Source: Cellvibrionaceae bacterium (GTDB lineage Bacteria; Pseudomonadota; Gammaproteobacteria; Pseudomonadales; Cellvibrionaceae). Taken from it: a stretch of 7,058 nt of DNA. A program made the translations under genes and the position numbers. Positions 5,668-7,058 of this stretch are shown one piece after another (within the stretch, counting starts at the first letter, position 1; each line of letters opens with the position of its first letter). The DNA is taken from positions 1 through 7,058 of the forward strand of contig JAOXRV010000187.1 of assembly GCA_025800435.1 (NCBI GenBank), written 5' to 3'. The notes below the pieces were generated by a model. That model did not search any database, was not told the origin of the DNA, and saw nothing but the letters and a program-made list of their open reading frames with translations.

Positions 5668-6990
5668 TTATACCTTGGCTCGGGCAAAAAATCCATTAAG
5701 TATTTGAGTCAATATATAGGCATCGGCACTGCCGGCCAACTCGCGAATAGAGTGCATGGCAAAGGTAGGCACGCCGACATCGAGGGTACGCACCCCAATT
5801 TCAGCGGCGGTGATCGGACCAATAGTACTGCCACAACCCATATCGGCGCGGGTAACAAAGGTCTGTGCGGCTACCCCAAGCTCGCTGGCCAACAATTTAA
5901 ACAAGGCCGAAGTCTCGCTATTAGTGGCGTAACGCTGATTGGCATTAACCTTGATAACCGGCCCCTGATTCAACAGCGGGCCGTGGTTGCCATCGTGTTT
6001 AGCAGCGTAATTGGGGTGAATACCGTGGGCATTATCGGCCGAGATCATCACACTGTGGTGCAATAACTGGGAGCGCGCTTGCACATCGGGCCACAAGCGC
6101 TGCAAAAAGCTCTCTAACATCGGCCCCTGGGCTCCGCAGGCCGAGGCACTGCCCACCTCTTCGTGGTCATTACAGACCAGCAGCGCACTGTGACGGCCAT
6201 CGGCTTGCAACAACGACTCCATGCCGATAAAGCAGCTGAGCAGATTATCCAGCCGCGCACTGGCAATAAAATCTTGCTTGAGACCAACCAGCGCCGGTGG
6301 CTGGCAGTCGTAGCAGCTGATTTCAAAATCCAATACCTCGGCCACCGGTTCATCTGGGTACTGAGCCTGCAACTGTTGCTTTAACAAGTGGCGAATGTCT
6401 AATTTTTCATCAGCCAAACCCAGCAGCGGCGCCATTTCGGTTTGGGGGTTAATCTTGCGCCCGTCGTTGACACCTCGGTCGAGGTGAATGGCCAAACTGG
6501 GCACCACCGCTACAGGCCGGGCAAAATCCACCAAGCGCGACGCCAGCTCACCATTTGGCCGGCTAAAACTGACCCGCCCGGCCAGTGACAGATCCCGGTC
6601 AAACCAAGGTTTTAACAACACCCCGCCATAGACCTCAACCCCCAGTTGGGCATAACCCTGCTGGTGCAGATCCGGCTCTGGTTTGAGTTTTAAACAAGGG
6701 CTGTCGGTGTGGGCACCGACCATGCGCAGGCCGGCCTCTAAGGGATTCTCGCGGCCGTAGACAAAGGCAATAATGGAAGAGTCATTGCGGCAGACATAGT
6801 ATTTATTGCCCGGCTCAAGCTGCCAACTCTGGGACTCATCAAGGGCGACAAAGCCCGCCGCCCGCAAACGCTCAACCATGGTGGCCACCGCGTGAAACGG
6901 CGTCACCGCCCGCTCTAAAAATTCCAGGCAACGCTGTAAAAACTGTTGCCCTGCTTTCGCATCTACATCTACACCAGCGCCCACCGACAT
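5668..6990 (-). CDS. apeB: ApeB-type M18 family aminopeptidase
   Basis: A 440-residue cytosolic zinc aminopeptidase of peptidase family M18 (aspartyl-aminopeptidase type), which removes N-terminal residues from peptides, acidic ones by preference in characterised relatives. The co-catalytic metal site can be followed: GAHTDSP at 92-98 (His94, Asp96), ARLDN at 245-249 (Asp248), DHEEVGS at 275-281 (catalytic base Glu277, ligand Glu278), SADNAHG at 317-323 (Asp319) and FAMHSIRE at 410-417 (His413). The domain-insertion region at ~105-235 is also typical (YGG.LLKPWFDRDL, AIHLDRGVN). All expected residues are present and the length is normal for the family. ATG 6990 has AAGGGG 5 bases upstream. 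The gene is followed after 223 bases by the sensor-rhodanese gene on the same strand. It probably serves peptide turnover as a housekeeping function, with no clear tie to the tRNA genes downstream. Long frames on the opposite strand are shadows. Confidence 0.96.
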   Translation of the reverse strand: MSVGAGVDVDAKAGQQFLQRCLEFLERAVTPFHAVATMVERLRAAGFVALDESQSWQLEPGNKYYVCRNDSSIIAFVYGRENPLEAGLRMVGAHTDSPCLKLKPEPDLHQQGYAQLGVEVYGGVLLKPWFDRDLSLAGRVSFSRPNGELASRLVDFARPVAVVPSLAIHLDRGVNDGRKINPQTEMAPLLGLADEKLDIRHLLKQQLQAQYPDEPVAEVLDFEISCYDCQPPALVGLKQDFIASARLDNLLSCFIGMESLLQADGRHSALLVCNDHEEVGSASACGAQGPMLESFLQRLWPDVQARSQLLHHSVMISADNAHGIHPNYAAKHDGNHGPLLNQGPVIKVNANQRYATNSETSALFKLLASELGVAAQTFVTRADMGCGSTIGPITAAEIGVRTLDVGVPTFAMHSIRELAGSADAYILTQILNGFFARAKV

Positions 6991-7058
6991 ACTTTCCCCT
7001 TAACTACAGATACCAGTTGGCATTAGAACCGCCACCCGAAGTAGAGCCTTGTGGTGGG

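Noticed and set aside
5704..6066. 120-codon plus-strand frame opposite apeB
   Set aside because: It is antisense to the metal-binding region of an intact M18 peptidase and has no recognisable features.

Overview
The window looks like a chromosomal segment of a Gram-negative gammaproteobacterium. TtcA, a Pseudomonas-like TrpS, an ApeB-type M18 aminopeptidase and a YcgR-like PilZ protein together fit a free-living, motile marine gammaproteobacterium; a Cellvibrionales-like lineage is my guess from protein style only. Coding is dense, overall GC is in the mid-50s percent, and I see no insertion sequence, CRISPR array, rRNA or tRNA gene. No stretch over 300 bases lacks a gene; the two largest gaps are about 232 and 223 bases.

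Layout from left to right. (1) The first 204 bases are the N-terminal part of an unrecognised minus-strand gene that runs off the left edge. (2) ttcA (300-1217, minus) makes 2-thiocytidine at tRNA position 32. (3) A divergent intergenic region (1218-1449) holds an unusually GC-rich block and inverted repeats. (4) A PilZ-domain c-di-GMP receptor (1450-2211, plus) follows; its stop codon interlocks with that of trpS through a shared CTAG. (5) A minus-strand cluster reads from right to left: apeB (6990-5668), a 223-base gap with a perfect extended -10 and a three-unit 12-bp repeat, then a gene for two cyclic-nucleotide-binding domains plus a rhodanese domain lacking its catalytic cysteine (5444-4404), a glycosyltransferase strongly resembling animal tRNA-queuosine mannosyltransferase (4397-3270), and trpS (3236-2208). 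(6) The last ~68 bases may hold the 3' end of another minus-strand gene, but the frame is ambiguous.

How the genes may work together. The sensor-rhodanese gene and the glycosyltransferase are 6 bases apart, and trpS follows after 33 bases, so the three probably form one transcript starting at the extended -10 near 5603-5611. ttcA lies just beyond the convergent pilZ gene, so three tRNA-related functions cluster here: anticodon-loop thiolation, probable anticodon sugar modification of queuosine, and tRNA-Trp charging. The strongest lead is the queuosine-mannosyltransferase-like enzyme placed in a likely operon behind a cyclic-nucleotide sensor fused to a non-catalytic rhodanese. A link between a second-messenger or metabolic signal and tRNA anticodon decoration is an inference and is not shown by sequence alone.
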